Shown one piece after another: positions 18,087 through 26,516 of a stretch of 64,000 nt of DNA. The stretch is from the NCBI RefSeq assembly GCF_008312885.1, contig NZ_VSSO01000002.1, forward strand, positions 607,846-671,845, read 5' to 3'. This DNA comes from Lolliginicoccus suaedae (GTDB lineage Bacteria; Actinomycetota; Actinomycetes; Mycobacteriales; Mycobacteriaceae). A model generated the notes under the pieces. That model was given only the letters and a program-made list of their open reading frames with translations, did no database searches and was not told the DNA's origin. The position numbers were made by a program, and so were the translations under genes. The first letter of the stretch is position 1. Each line of letters starts with the position of its first letter.

Positions 18087-18842
18087 ATGGGAGCTGGTCG
18101 GCTGGAGGCGGCAGGAACTGGCGCGGGCGGGCCAGCCAGCTCTGCCCTGGGCGGGCGAGGGCCTGCCCCGGCGGCCCGGATGCACAGCGCCTCCTCCAGC
18201 GCGCACCGCCTGGCCCTGCTGCGGGAGCAAGTTCCAGGAATGGTCGAGCAGGGAACGCTGCCGGTGCCAGCGCCCCTGCGGGAAGCCATGCCGGGAGGGG
18301 GGCTCGCTCATGGCACGGCTTGCCTGTTCTCCGGCACGCCGCTGGTGCTGATGGGCGTCCTTGCCGAGGTGACCCGGGCAGGTGGCCATGCCGCGCTGCT
18401 CGGCTTGCCCGAGCTCGGGCTGCTGGCGGCCGCCGAGATGGGGGCGGACCTGCGCCGCATCGCGCTGATCCCGCGTCCGGGGCGGGATCCCGCCCAGATC
18501 ATCTCCGTCCTGCTCGAGGGCATGGACCTGGTGGTCCTCGGTCCAGGAAGCCTCGATGTCGCCCCTGCGCGGGCGCGCGCGCTCAACGCTCGGCTGCGCG
18601 GGAAGAAGACCGTCCTCGCGGTGCTGGGCACGGAGTGGCCAGGGGCGCGCACGACCGTCGCGGCGCACGTGCGCAGGTATGCGGGGGTCAGCCGGGGCAA
18701 GGGGCGGCTGCGCTCCCTCGAGCTGCTCATCACCGTCCAGCGGCGTGGCTCGCCACCGAGATCGGTGCCAGCCTGCCTCTCCGTGGCGGCGCGAGGCACT
18801 GCCCAGGACCGATTGGTCCGCTGGAGCAGCCCCGATGAATGA
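18087..18842 (+). CDS. imuA': ImuA'-like SOS mutasome protein
   Basis: 251 residues of RecA-like fold without a complete Walker A: EAMPGGGLAHGTACLFSG aligns with the region before the RecA P-loop, and DLVVLGPGSLDV occupies the Walker B position. In mycobacteria ImuA' works with ImuB and the polymerase DnaE2 in DNA-damage-induced mutagenesis. The start at 18087 has GGAGGGA at ideal spacing and is preferred to an earlier in-frame ATG at 17967, which lies inside the LexA box. It overlaps imuB by 8 nt. LexA control is expected from the box at 17961. Confidence 0.85.
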   Translation: MGAGRLEAAGTGAGGPASSALGGRGPAPAARMHSASSSAHRLALLREQVPGMVEQGTLPVPAPLREAMPGGGLAHGTACLFSGTPLVLMGVLAEVTRAGGHAALLGLPELGLLAAAEMGADLRRIALIPRPGRDPAQIISVLLEGMDLVVLGPGSLDVAPARARALNARLRGKKTVLAVLGTEWPGARTTVAAHVRRYAGVSRGKGRLRSLELLITVQRRGSPPRSVPACLSVAARGTAQDRLVRWSSPDE

Positions 18843-20439
18843 CGCGAGGAACGGGATGCCCACCGAGGCCGCGCCGATGGGGCGGATCCTCGCGATCTGG
18901 TTCCCCGACTGGCCCGCGCTCGCGGCCCTCGCCGACGCGGGACTGGCCGCGGATGCCCCGCTTGCCGTGGTGGCGGGAAACCGGGTGACCGCATGCACCG
19001 CTACCGCCCGCGCGCAGGGAGTGCGGCGAGGCATCCGTCGCCGCGAGGCGCAGTCCCGTTGCCCCGGGGTGCGGATCGCCGCCGAGGACGCCCAGCGTGA
19101 TGCGCGCGCCTTCGAGCCGGTCCTGGCCGAGCTCGACGGGATCGCTCCCCGCGGGGAGATCCTGCGCCCCGGCCTGCTCGTGCTCTCCCTGCATGGCATT
19201 GCCCGGTACTACGGCAGCGAGACCGCGGCGGCGGAGGCGCTCGTTGATGCTGCCGCCCGGGCCGGGCACGAGTGCCAGACCGGTATCGCCGACCGGATCC
19301 TCACTGCCGTCCTTGCCGCGCGCCAGGGCCGGATCGTGCCCCCGGGCGCTGACCGGGACTATCTCGCTGGCCTGCCCATCACCGACCTTGCCGCCGAGCC
19401 CTCGCTCTCGGCCCCCGACCGGCACGAGCTCGTCCACCTGCTGCACCGCCTCGGCATCCGCACCATCGGTGACTACGCGGCACTATCCGCCAGGCACGTG
19501 GCATCCCGGTTCGGCAACGACGCGATCACCGCACACCGCCGCGCCCGCGGCGAGCCGGACCGGCCGCCCTCAGGCCTGCCCACGCCGCCCGGGCTCGAGA
19601 TCGAGCACGACTATGACCCGCCGATCGAGCGGATCGACTCGGCCGCCTTCGCCGGGCGGGCCCTGGCCACCGAGCTGCATGGAAAGCTTGCCGCCATCGG
19701 CGTCGCCTGCACCAGGCTGCGAGTGCAAGCCCGCGCCGCGGAAGGCGCCAGCCACGAGCGCACCTGGCATTGCGCGCAGCCCCTCACTCCCGAGAGCACG
19801 GCGGACCGGATCCGGTGGCAGCTCGACGGCTGGCTCTCCCGCCGCGATGCCGGGCACGCAGCCGGTCCTGCCGGGGGAATAACCACCCTGCGGCTCGAAC
19901 CGGTGGAAGTAGTCACCGCCAGCGGGCTGCAGCTCGGGCTATGGGGACAGGCCGGGGCCCGCGAGGAACGCGCCCGGCGCGCGGTAGTGCGCGTCCAGGC
20001 GCTGCTCGGCGGCGATGCCGTCCAGGCCCCCGCCACCCAGGGCGGGCGCGCGCACCGAGCACGCATCACCACCAGTCCGCATGGAGAGCAACAGCTCATC
20101 ATCCGCCCACCAGGAGCGCCTTGGCCGGGAGTGCTGCCCCCGCCTGCTCCTGCATGGCTGCCCGACCCGCCGAGGCCGGTGCACCTGCTCGATGGCGCGG
20201 GCACGCCGATCCATGTCACCGGGCGGGGCATTCTCACCGCCGTGCCCGGCTTCCTCCGCGACCAGGGAATGTCGTCCCGGATCATTGCCTGGGCGGGCCC
20301 CTGGTGCTTGGACGAGGAGTGGTGGGACTCCGAGGCCGGGCAGCGCGCCGCCCGGCTGCAGGTGATCACCCACCCTGGCCGCGCTTATCTGCTGGTGAGC
20401 AACCGCCAGGAGTGGGCCATCGAAGGCATCTGGGATTGA
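18835..20439 (+). CDS. imuB: ImuB, Y-family polymerase-like mutasome scaffold
   Basis: 534 residues. N-terminal Y-family polymerase fold (about 18-330), beginning ILAIWFPDWPALAAL where active family members have a metal-binding Asp, and LSLHGIARYYG where they have the Asp-Glu pair; catalytic acids are therefore absent, as known for ImuB. Helix-hairpin-helix region around LHRLGIRTIGDYAALSARHV. C-terminal part binds the beta clamp and partners in mycobacteria; LQLGLWG (about 365) is a possible clamp-binding motif. Its start overlaps the end of imuA' by 8 nt. Confidence 0.9.
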   Translation: MNDARNGMPTEAAPMGRILAIWFPDWPALAALADAGLAADAPLAVVAGNRVTACTATARAQGVRRGIRRREAQSRCPGVRIAAEDAQRDARAFEPVLAELDGIAPRGEILRPGLLVLSLHGIARYYGSETAAAEALVDAAARAGHECQTGIADRILTAVLAARQGRIVPPGADRDYLAGLPITDLAAEPSLSAPDRHELVHLLHRLGIRTIGDYAALSARHVASRFGNDAITAHRRARGEPDRPPSGLPTPPGLEIEHDYDPPIERIDSAAFAGRALATELHGKLAAIGVACTRLRVQARAAEGASHERTWHCAQPLTPESTADRIRWQLDGWLSRRDAGHAAGPAGGITTLRLEPVEVVTASGLQLGLWGQAGAREERARRAVVRVQALLGGDAVQAPATQGGRAHRARITTSPHGEQQLIIRPPGAPWPGVLPPPAPAWLPDPPRPVHLLDGAGTPIHVTGRGILTAVPGFLRDQGMSSRIIAWAGPWCLDEEWWDSEAGQRAARLQVITHPGRAYLLVSNRQEWAIEGIWD

Positions 20440-20529
20440 CCGGCGGGGGGCTGCCGATCCAGGGCCGGGGCGCTGGGCTGCTGGACTGCCGCGCTGGTGA
20501 TCTAGGGCGTGCGTGGCGGTCGATCTTCG

Positions 20530-20604
20530 GCAAAAGCACCGGAAACCGCTAGACGCGATAGAAATCGACCTGGTGCTGGGGCGGTTTCTATCGCGTTTGC
20601 GGCA
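20530..20604. repeat. Intergenic hairpin repeat family 1, copy 3
   Basis: Arms TAGACGCGATAGAAA (20550-20564) and TTTCTATCGCGTTTG (20585-20599). The two differences from copy 1 in the left arm leave T-G and G-T wobble pairs, so the stem would survive in single-stranded form. It lies between the convergent ends of imuB and the 34-aa gene. Confidence 0.88.
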
Positions 20605-20665
20605 GAGGCATGGCGCGCAGAGGCATAGCAGAGCGCGCGGCGGGGGACGCTCCTGCCCGCGAGGA

Positions 20666-20770
20666 TCAGGGGATGTTCGGGAACAGCTGGAGCGCCTCGA
20701 GGGTCAGGCCGAGGTTGTTGTAGATCCAGTCGCGTACCAGTGCATCGATCTGCGAGATGTCGGGGAGCAT
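20666..20770 (-). CDS. 34-residue small protein between imuB and dnaE2
   Basis: Starts at an ATG (20770) preceded by GAGAGGA at proper spacing and encodes 34 residues, amphipathic and hydrophobic, with MLPDISQIDALVRDW at the N-terminus and LTLEALQLFPNIP at the end; one short helix could associate with a membrane. A longer upstream frame exists but lacks a ribosome site. No family recognised. It points away from dnaE2 and shares its upstream region with the LexA box at 20942, about 170 bp away, so SOS regulation is possible but unproven. Confidence 0.5.
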   Translation of the reverse strand: MLPDISQIDALVRDWIYNNLGLTLEALQLFPNIP

Positions 20771-20941
20771 GGTGGCGTCCTCTCGTGGTTGGCCCTGCTG
20801 GGTATCGGCAAGGGGGCATGTCCGGTGGTGCCAGTATGGCCATCGAGGGCCGCGTTGTCCTAGGAAGACAGGGCAATTCTTAGCGAGTGCTAAGGGGCCG
20901 CAGCGCCAGAACCTCGCATCCTTCCCATTTCTCCCGCTTGA

Positions 20942-20961
20942 TCGAACATATGTTCTATACT
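20942..20961. promoter_or_regulatory. LexA box overlapping the dnaE2 -10 element
   Basis: TCGAACATATGTTCTA (20942-20957) matches the SOS consensus with one change in the second half-site. TATACT (20956-20961) overlaps it as an apparent -10, so LexA would block polymerase directly. dnaE2 starts 107 bp further on. Confidence 0.88.
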
Positions 20962-21067
20962 GCTCGTGGCGCGTCACCTTCCCCCGCGCCATCGTCGTAG
21001 TGGGCCCAGCGTCGTGATGGGCCCAGCGTCGTAGTAGGGCCGGTTTCTTGATGGGGAAGGGGCGCGC

Positions 21068-24000
21068 ATGGGATGGTCCGATGGCCCGCCGTCATGGCCG
21101 GAGCTGGAGCGGATCCTCTCCGGACGCCCGGACCCGCGGGAGGCGGATCACCCCGGGGATGGGAACGATAGCCCGGCCTGGTCCCGCGTCCGCGAGCCCT
21201 ATGCCGCGCCTCCCCGAGAGGGGGAATCCAGCCCGGCCACGGTGCCCTACGCGGAGCTGCATGCCCACACGGCGTTCAGCTTCCTCGACGGCGCGAGCCA
21301 CCCGGAGGAGATGGCGGAGCAGGCTGCCAGGCTGCGGCTCGATGCACTGGCCATCACGGACCACAACGGCCTCTACGGGGTGGTGCGCTTCGCCGAGGCC
21401 GCTCGCGAGCTGGGGCTGCGCACGATCTATGGCGCCGAGCTGACCGTGGGCACGAGCGAGCCGCGCACGGGCAGCCCGGATCCGCCGGGGGCGCACGTGC
21501 TGGTTCTCGCGCGGGGCGCGGAGGGCTACCGCAGGCTCTCCCGCTGTATCGCCGCCGCGCACCTCGAGGGCGGGCACAAGGGCACCCCACGCTTCGGCCT
21601 CGCGGGCCTCGCCGACGCTGCCGGGGGGCACTGGCAGATCCTCACGGGCTGCCGCAAGGGGCATGTGCGGGCAGCGCTGGAGCGGGGCGGGCCCTCGGCC
21701 GCGGAGGTAGCGCTGCGCGAGCTCGTCGAGCTGTTCGGCCGTGAGCATGTGGCCGTCGAGCTGACCCGGCATGGCCTGCCCGATGACGACGAGCGCAATG
21801 ATGCCCTGTACCGGCTTGCCCGCGCGCACGGCCTGCGGGTGGTCGCCACCACAGCCGCGCACCACGCCACTCCGTCCGGGGGTCGTCTGGCGCACGCGAT
21901 GGCGGCGATCCGGGCGAGGTCGAGCCTCGATGAGGTCTCCGGCTGGCTGCCCCCGGCGGGGCAGGGCTTCCTGCGGCCGGGCGAGGAGATGGCGCACCTG
22001 TTCGCGCACTACCCGGAGGCGGTGCCCACGGCCGCCGAGATCGGGCACGAGTGCGCGTTTGACCTGAGGCTGATAGCGCCGAGGCTGCCCCCATTCACGG
22101 TCCCGGAGGGCCACGACGAGGACAGCTGGCTGCGCGAGCTCGTCATGACCGGGGCGCGCGAGCGGTATGGGCCGCCCGCTGGCCATCCGGGGGCCTACCG
22201 GCAGATCGAGCATGAGCTGCGGGTGATCAAGCAGCTCGGCTTCCCTGGCTACTTCCTCACCGTGCATGACATCGTCGGGTTCTGCCGCGGCCACGGCATC
22301 CTCTGCCAGGGGCGGGGCTCGGCCGCGAACTCGGCGGTGTGCTACGCGCTGGGCATCACCAACGTTGATGCGGTGACCAATGGACTGCTGTTCGAGCGGT
22401 TCCTCGCCCCGGAGCGGGACGGGCCCCCTGATATCGACCTCGACATCGAGTCGGACCGCCGGGAGGAAGCGATCCAGTATGTCTACGCCCGCTATGGCCG
22501 CACCCACGCTGCCCAGGTGGCCAACGTGATCACCTACCGGGGCAAGTCCGCGGTGCGCGACGCGGCCCGGGCGCTGGGCTTCCCGCAAGGGTCCCAGGAC
22601 GCGTGGAGCAAGCAGGTGGATCGCTGGCATGGCGTGCGCGTGGATGCGGAATCCAGTATTCCCCGCCCGGTGCTGGAGCTTGCCGCGCAGCTCGAGGGCT
22701 ATCCGCGCCACCTGGGCATCCACTCCGGTGGCATGGTGATCTGCGACCGTCCCATCGCCGAGGTGTGCCCGGTGGAGTGGGCGCGCATGCCCGGCCGCAG
22801 CGTCCTGCAATGGGACAAGGATGATTGCGCCGCCGCTGGCCTGGTCAAGTTCGACCTGCTGGGGCTGGGCATGCTCTCGGCGCTGCACTACGCCATCGAT
22901 CTCCTCGCCGAGCACAAGGGCATCACGGTCGACCTGGCCCGCCTCGATCTCGCCGAGGCCGCCGTCTACGACATGCTGTGCCAGGGCGATTCGGTGGGAG
23001 TGTTCCAGGTGGAGTCCCGCGCCCAGATGGCTACCTTGCCGCGGCTGCGGCCGCGCACCTTCTTCGACCTGGTCGTGGAGGTGGCGCTCATCCGTCCTGG
23101 TCCCATCCAGGGCGGCTCGGTGCATCCGTACATCCGGCGCCGCAATGGTGCCGAGCCGGTCGCCTACGATCACCCAGCCCTGGAGAAAGCACTCGGCAAG
23201 ACGCTCGGCATCCCGCTGTTCCAGGAGCAGCTGATGCAGATCGCGGTGGACATCGCGGGATTCAGCACCGCCGAGGCCGATCAGCTGCGTCGCGCGATGG
23301 GGTCCAAGCGGTCCCCGGAGAAGATGGAACGCTTGCGCGCCCGCTTCTACGACGGCATGCGCGAGCTGCATGGCATCACCGGCGCCACCGCCGACCGCAT
23401 CTACGAGAAGCTGCGTGCCTTCGCCAACTTTGGTTTCCCCGAGAGCCATTCGCAGAGCTTCGCCGCGCTGGTCTTCTACTCGGCATGGTTCAAGCTGCAC
23501 CATCCCGCAGCGTTCTGCGCGGCGTTGCTGCGTGCCCAGCCGATGGGGTTCTACTCGCCGCAGTCCCTCGTCGCGGATGCCCGCCGGCATGGGGTGCGCG
23601 TGCACCGTCCCGATATCAACGCGAGCCTCGAGCACGCGACCCTCGAGGAGCAGGGCACCGAGGTGCGGCTCGGGCTCGCTGCGGTCCGGGGGATCGGTAC
23701 CGCCACCGCGGCCACGCTGGTGCGGGAGCGGCAGCAGCACGGTCCCTACCAGGACCTCGAGGAACTGTCCCGCCGCGCGGGCCTGTCCACCGCCGAGCTG
23801 GAGTCCCTCGCCACGGCCGGGGCATTCGCGGGCCTCGGGCTAGACCGCCGGGAAGCGCTCTGGGGCGCTGGCGCGGCCGCGCGCGCGACGGGCGGACACC
23901 TGCCGGGGACGGTTGTCGCCACGACCCCGTCGCTGCCGGGCATGAGCGCGCTCGAGCTTGCCGCCGCCGATGCCTGGGCCACGAGCATCACCCCGGACCA

Positions 24001-24358
24001 GTACCCGACCGAGTTCCTGCGCCAGCATCTCGACGCGCTCGGCGTCACGCCCGCCGACAAGCTGCTCGCGGTGCCGGACGGGCAACGCATCCTCGTCGCG
24101 GGAGCCGTGACCCACCGGCAGCGTCCCGCCACCGCGCGGGGCGTGACGTTCCTCAGCCTCGAGGATGAGACCGGATTGGTGAACGTGCTGTGCTCGCCGG
24201 GATTGTGGAAGCGCTACCGGGTCCTCGCCCGCACCTCTACCGCATTGCTGGTGCGCGGCATCATCCAGAATGCCGAGGGGACCGCCACGATCATCGCTGA
24301 CCAGCTCAACGCGCTGGACCTGCGCATGGCGGCCACGCGCTCACGGGACTTCCAGTGA
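21068..24358 (+). CDS. dnaE2: Error-prone DNA polymerase III alpha subunit DnaE2
   Basis: 1096 residues, the usual length for DnaE2 rather than DnaE1. N-terminal PHP domain (ELHAHTAFSFLDGAS at about 60, ITDHNGLYG at about 95). The polymerase core has GRGSAANSAVCYALG (about 417), PDIDLDIESDRREE with catalytic aspartates (about 456) and RPGPIQGG (about 675). Helix-hairpin-helix and OB-fold regions follow near the C-terminus. GAAGGGG precedes the ATG. Under DNA damage it acts with ImuA'/ImuB as a translesion, mutagenic polymerase. Direct LexA control is shown by the box at 20942. Confidence 0.96.
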   Translation: MGWSDGPPSWPELERILSGRPDPREADHPGDGNDSPAWSRVREPYAAPPREGESSPATVPYAELHAHTAFSFLDGASHPEEMAEQAARLRLDALAITDHNGLYGVVRFAEAARELGLRTIYGAELTVGTSEPRTGSPDPPGAHVLVLARGAEGYRRLSRCIAAAHLEGGHKGTPRFGLAGLADAAGGHWQILTGCRKGHVRAALERGGPSAAEVALRELVELFGREHVAVELTRHGLPDDDERNDALYRLARAHGLRVVATTAAHHATPSGGRLAHAMAAIRARSSLDEVSGWLPPAGQGFLRPGEEMAHLFAHYPEAVPTAAEIGHECAFDLRLIAPRLPPFTVPEGHDEDSWLRELVMTGARERYGPPAGHPGAYRQIEHELRVIKQLGFPGYFLTVHDIVGFCRGHGILCQGRGSAANSAVCYALGITNVDAVTNGLLFERFLAPERDGPPDIDLDIESDRREEAIQYVYARYGRTHAAQVANVITYRGKSAVRDAARALGFPQGSQDAWSKQVDRWHGVRVDAESSIPRPVLELAAQLEGYPRHLGIHSGGMVICDRPIAEVCPVEWARMPGRSVLQWDKDDCAAAGLVKFDLLGLGMLSALHYAIDLLAEHKGITVDLARLDLAEAAVYDMLCQGDSVGVFQVESRAQMATLPRLRPRTFFDLVVEVALIRPGPIQGGSVHPYIRRRNGAEPVAYDHPALEKALGKTLGIPLFQEQLMQIAVDIAGFSTAEADQLRRAMGSKRSPEKMERLRARFYDGMRELHGITGATADRIYEKLRAFANFGFPESHSQSFAALVFYSAWFKLHHPAAFCAALLRAQPMGFYSPQSLVADARRHGVRVHRPDINASLEHATLEEQGTEVRLGLAAVRGIGTATAATLVRERQQHGPYQDLEELSRRAGLSTAELESLATAGAFAGLGLDRREALWGAGAAARATGGHLPGTVVATTPSLPGMSALELAAADAWATSITPDQYPTEFLRQHLDALGVTPADKLLAVPDGQRILVAGAVTHRQRPATARGVTFLSLEDETGLVNVLCSPGLWKRYRVLARTSTALLVRGIIQNAEGTATIIADQLNALDLRMAATRSRDFQ

Positions 24359-24360
24359 AG

Positions 24361-24665
24361 CGGGCTCCCGCAGGTGGTCCAGGACCAGAGTCACGAAGGG
24401 ATCAGGGGAAGGGGAACGGCACGAACGGAACCGGCCCCGAGCAAGGCTGGAACAGTGCCGGGCCGATCTCGCACAGGAACCAGGCAAGGTGCTGGCCGAG
24501 CTGGAAGGCCTGGTCCGGAGTGAAGGGAAAGAACACGAGCGCCCCCTATGTCGATGCTGCCGCCATCAATGCTGGCCGGGCAACTGCTGCTGCCAGAATG
24601 ATCCGTGGAATGCCCGGAATTCTAGCGCCGTGCCCGGCCCAGCAGGAGCGGAACACCACCGACCG
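24361..24665. other. Gene-free stretch between dnaE2 and the DUF167 gene
   Basis: About 300 bp. I see no supported gene, hairpin or known promoter here. A 104-codon open frame starting in the dnaE2 stop lacks a ribosome site and family resemblance. Confidence 0.5.
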
Positions 24666-24902
24666 ATGATTATCGACGCGTATATCAAGCCGAACAGCAC
24701 CAAGGGGCCCCTCGTCGAGACCGGCGAGGATGGAGTACTCGTCGTATTCGTGCGGGCGCCCGCGGTGGAGGGCAAGGCCAACAAGGCTGCCATCGAGGCC
24801 CTCGCCGCGCACTTCGGGGTGCGGCGGGGCGCTGTATCCCTGCTCAAGGGCGCCACCTCACGACGCAAGCGCTTTGTTATCGACGTTCCCGGGCACCGCT
24901 AG
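24666..24902 (+). CDS. DUF167 / YggU-family protein
   Basis: 78 residues with the DUF167 signature: IKPNSTKGP near the N-terminus, VFVRAPAVEGKANKAAIEAL in the middle (about 29-48) and the SLLKGATSRRKRFVID strand-turn near the C-terminus. Small cytosolic alpha/beta fold of unknown biochemical role, widely conserved. The frame is open upstream, but the family N-terminus begins at this ATG. No clear ribosome site is present. Confidence 0.82.
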   Translation: MIIDAYIKPNSTKGPLVETGEDGVLVVFVRAPAVEGKANKAAIEALAAHFGVRRGAVSLLKGATSRRKRFVIDVPGHR

Positions 24903-24951
24903 AGTGATGCCGGATAGACCCATACCAGCACGACCACCCCGAGGACACCGC

Positions 24952-25713
24952 ATGGCATTCGCGAGCTCCCCCTGGCTGCGCACCTTCAAGACCACTCCGG
25001 GCACGCCCCGCACCGACCTGGTGTGCTTCCCGCCCGCCGGCGGGTCCGCCAGCGCCTACCACGGCCTTGCCAAGGAGCTCGCGCCCGGCATCGCGGTAGC
25101 GGCGGTGCAATACCCAGGACGGCAGGACCGCCTCGACGACCCCATGATCGACACCATCGAGGGCATGGCCAGCGCCATCGCCGAGGCGATCACAGCCTCC
25201 CGCAGCGTTGGTCGGCCACTCGCGCTGTTCGGGCACAGCATGGGCGCGAGCGTGGCCTTCGAGACTGCCCGCGCGCTCCACGAGCGTGGCGCCGCGTCCG
25301 CCCACCTCATCATCTCTGGCCGCATCCCACCGCATCATCCGCGCGACACCGCGTTCCACAAGGCCACTGATGCGGATCTCATCACCGAGCTCGAGCGGCT
25401 CGCCAACGATCCCGCGAGCGTGCAGATCCTTCGCGAGGTGCCCGAGATCGCCGAGATGGTGCTGCCCTCGGTGCGTAATGACTACAAGGCCGTCGAGACC
25501 TACCACTACCAGTCAGCTACCCCGTCGCTCGACTGCCCGCTGACCGTCTTCGTCGCGGACGACGATCCCACCGTCACCGTCGAGCAATCCCGCGAATGGG
25601 CCCGCCACACCACCGGTCCGTTCGACCTCGTCACTTTCCCGGGGCGGCACTTCTACCTCGATGAGCAGACCGAGGCCGTCGCCAAGAACATCGCCACCCT
25701 CATCGGCGGATAG
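24952..25713 (+). CDS. Type II thioesterase (TesA/GrsT-like)
   Basis: 253-residue alpha/beta hydrolase of the thioesterase family that releases acyl chains from carrier proteins. Seen: PPAGGSASAYHGLA oxyanion region (about 27-40), nucleophile Ser in GHSMGAS (about 96), Asp in VADDDPTV and catalytic His in GRHFYLD. GAGGA precedes the ATG. Such enzymes edit or release polyketide/non-ribosomal intermediates and, in mycobacteria, support complex-lipid synthesis (TesA). No megasynthase is nearby, but three condensation-fold acyltransferases lie 1-6 kb downstream, so a role in a lipid pathway is plausible. Confidence 0.87.
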   Translation: MAFASSPWLRTFKTTPGTPRTDLVCFPPAGGSASAYHGLAKELAPGIAVAAVQYPGRQDRLDDPMIDTIEGMASAIAEAITASRSVGRPLALFGHSMGASVAFETARALHERGAASAHLIISGRIPPHHPRDTAFHKATDADLITELERLANDPASVQILREVPEIAEMVLPSVRNDYKAVETYHYQSATPSLDCPLTVFVADDDPTVTVEQSREWARHTTGPFDLVTFPGRHFYLDEQTEAVAKNIATLIGG

Positions 25714-25736
25714 GCGCTGCCCGCTGCCCGCGTGGC

Positions 25737-26210
25737 CTACACCGCTCCGTGGAAGCCGTGCTGCCGCCAGGCCTCGTACACCGCCACGGCCGCGGAGTTG
25801 GCGAGGTTCAGCGAGCGGCGCCCCGCGAGCATGGGGATCCGCACCCGGTTGGTGACGTGGGGGTCATCGAGCACCTCCGCGGACAAGCCCGTTGGTTCGG
25901 GGCCGAACAGCAACACATCGCCCGGCTCGTAGGCGATCTCGGTGTGCGGGGTGGTGGCGTGCGCGGTGAAGGCATGAACCCGCTGCGGGCGCAGCGCTGC
26001 CCAGGCTGCCTCAAGGTCCTCGTGCACGGTGACGGAGGCGAGGTCGTGGTAGTCGAGCCCGGCGCGGCGCAGCTTCGGTTCGCTCAGGTCGAACCCGAGC
26101 GGACCGACGAGATGCAGCTCGCTGCCCGTGGCGGCGGCCAGCCGGATGGCGTTGCCGGTATTGGGCGGGATGCGGGGCTCGTGGAACATCACTCGGAACA
26201 CGACACCCAT
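25737..26210 (-). CDS. trmL: tRNA (cytidine/uridine-2'-O-)-methyltransferase, TrmL type
   Basis: 157 residues of SPOUT/TrmD-TrmH fold: FHEPRIPPNTGNAIRLAAAT (motif 1), DVLLFGPEPTGLS (motif 2) and MLAGRRSLNLANSAAVAVYE (motif 3, forming the trefoil knot that binds SAM). TrmL methylates the ribose at wobble position 34 of tRNA-Leu. GGAG lies before the ATG at 26210. The frame continues upstream through tandem repeat DNA, which cannot be coding in this family. Confidence 0.9.
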   Translation of the reverse strand: MGVVFRVMFHEPRIPPNTGNAIRLAAATGSELHLVGPLGFDLSEPKLRRAGLDYHDLASVTVHEDLEAAWAALRPQRVHAFTAHATTPHTEIAYEPGDVLLFGPEPTGLSAEVLDDPHVTNRVRIPMLAGRRSLNLANSAAVAVYEAWRQHGFHGAV

Positions 26211-26282
26211 TCTCCGGGGTCGGGGCGGCCAGCCCCAACCCGGGATGGGTATCCCTCCGTCGACCCCGTCACAGCTGCCCGT

Positions 26283-26340
26283 CCGCTGCACTGGCCTAAC
26301 CTGCCTCGCTACCCCCGCTGCACTGGCCGAACCTGCCTCG
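26283..26340. repeat. Two-copy 32-bp tandem repeat
   Basis: CCGCTGCACTGGCC(T/G)AAC followed by CTGCCTCG occurs at 26283-26308 and 26315-26340, with one base difference. It lies in the gene-free region 26211-26516. Confidence 0.8.
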
Positions 26341-26394
26341 GTTGTGTGAGGCTTTGCACCCAGGAAGGCGCGATCGAGGGTGCATTTGGTAACA

Positions 26395-26484
26395 CAACCG
26401 GCGGTCCCGGGCGGCCGACGCGCGCAACCGGCGGCCCCGGGCGGCCGACGCGCGCAACCGGCGGTCCCGGGCGGCCGACGCGCG
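26395..26484. repeat. Three-copy 30-bp GC-rich tandem repeat
   Basis: Three contiguous 30-bp units starting CAACCGGCGGTCCCGGGCGG (26395, 26425, 26455), identical except for T to C in the second. A multiple of three, it reads as a 10-residue repeat in some frames, but no gene covers it. It may be a minisatellite-like variable locus. Confidence 0.88.
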
Positions 26485-26516
26485 CACACCAGCAGTCCGC
26501 CAGCCCGCGAAACCCG

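Noticed and set aside
24355-24669. 104-codon frame starting in the dnaE2 stop
   Set aside because: No ribosome site, no family features, and Gly/Pro/Arg-rich composition; left as gene-free.
26395-26484. Three regular 30-bp repeats as a possible CRISPR array
   Set aside because: The units are directly contiguous with no spacers, and no cas genes are present.
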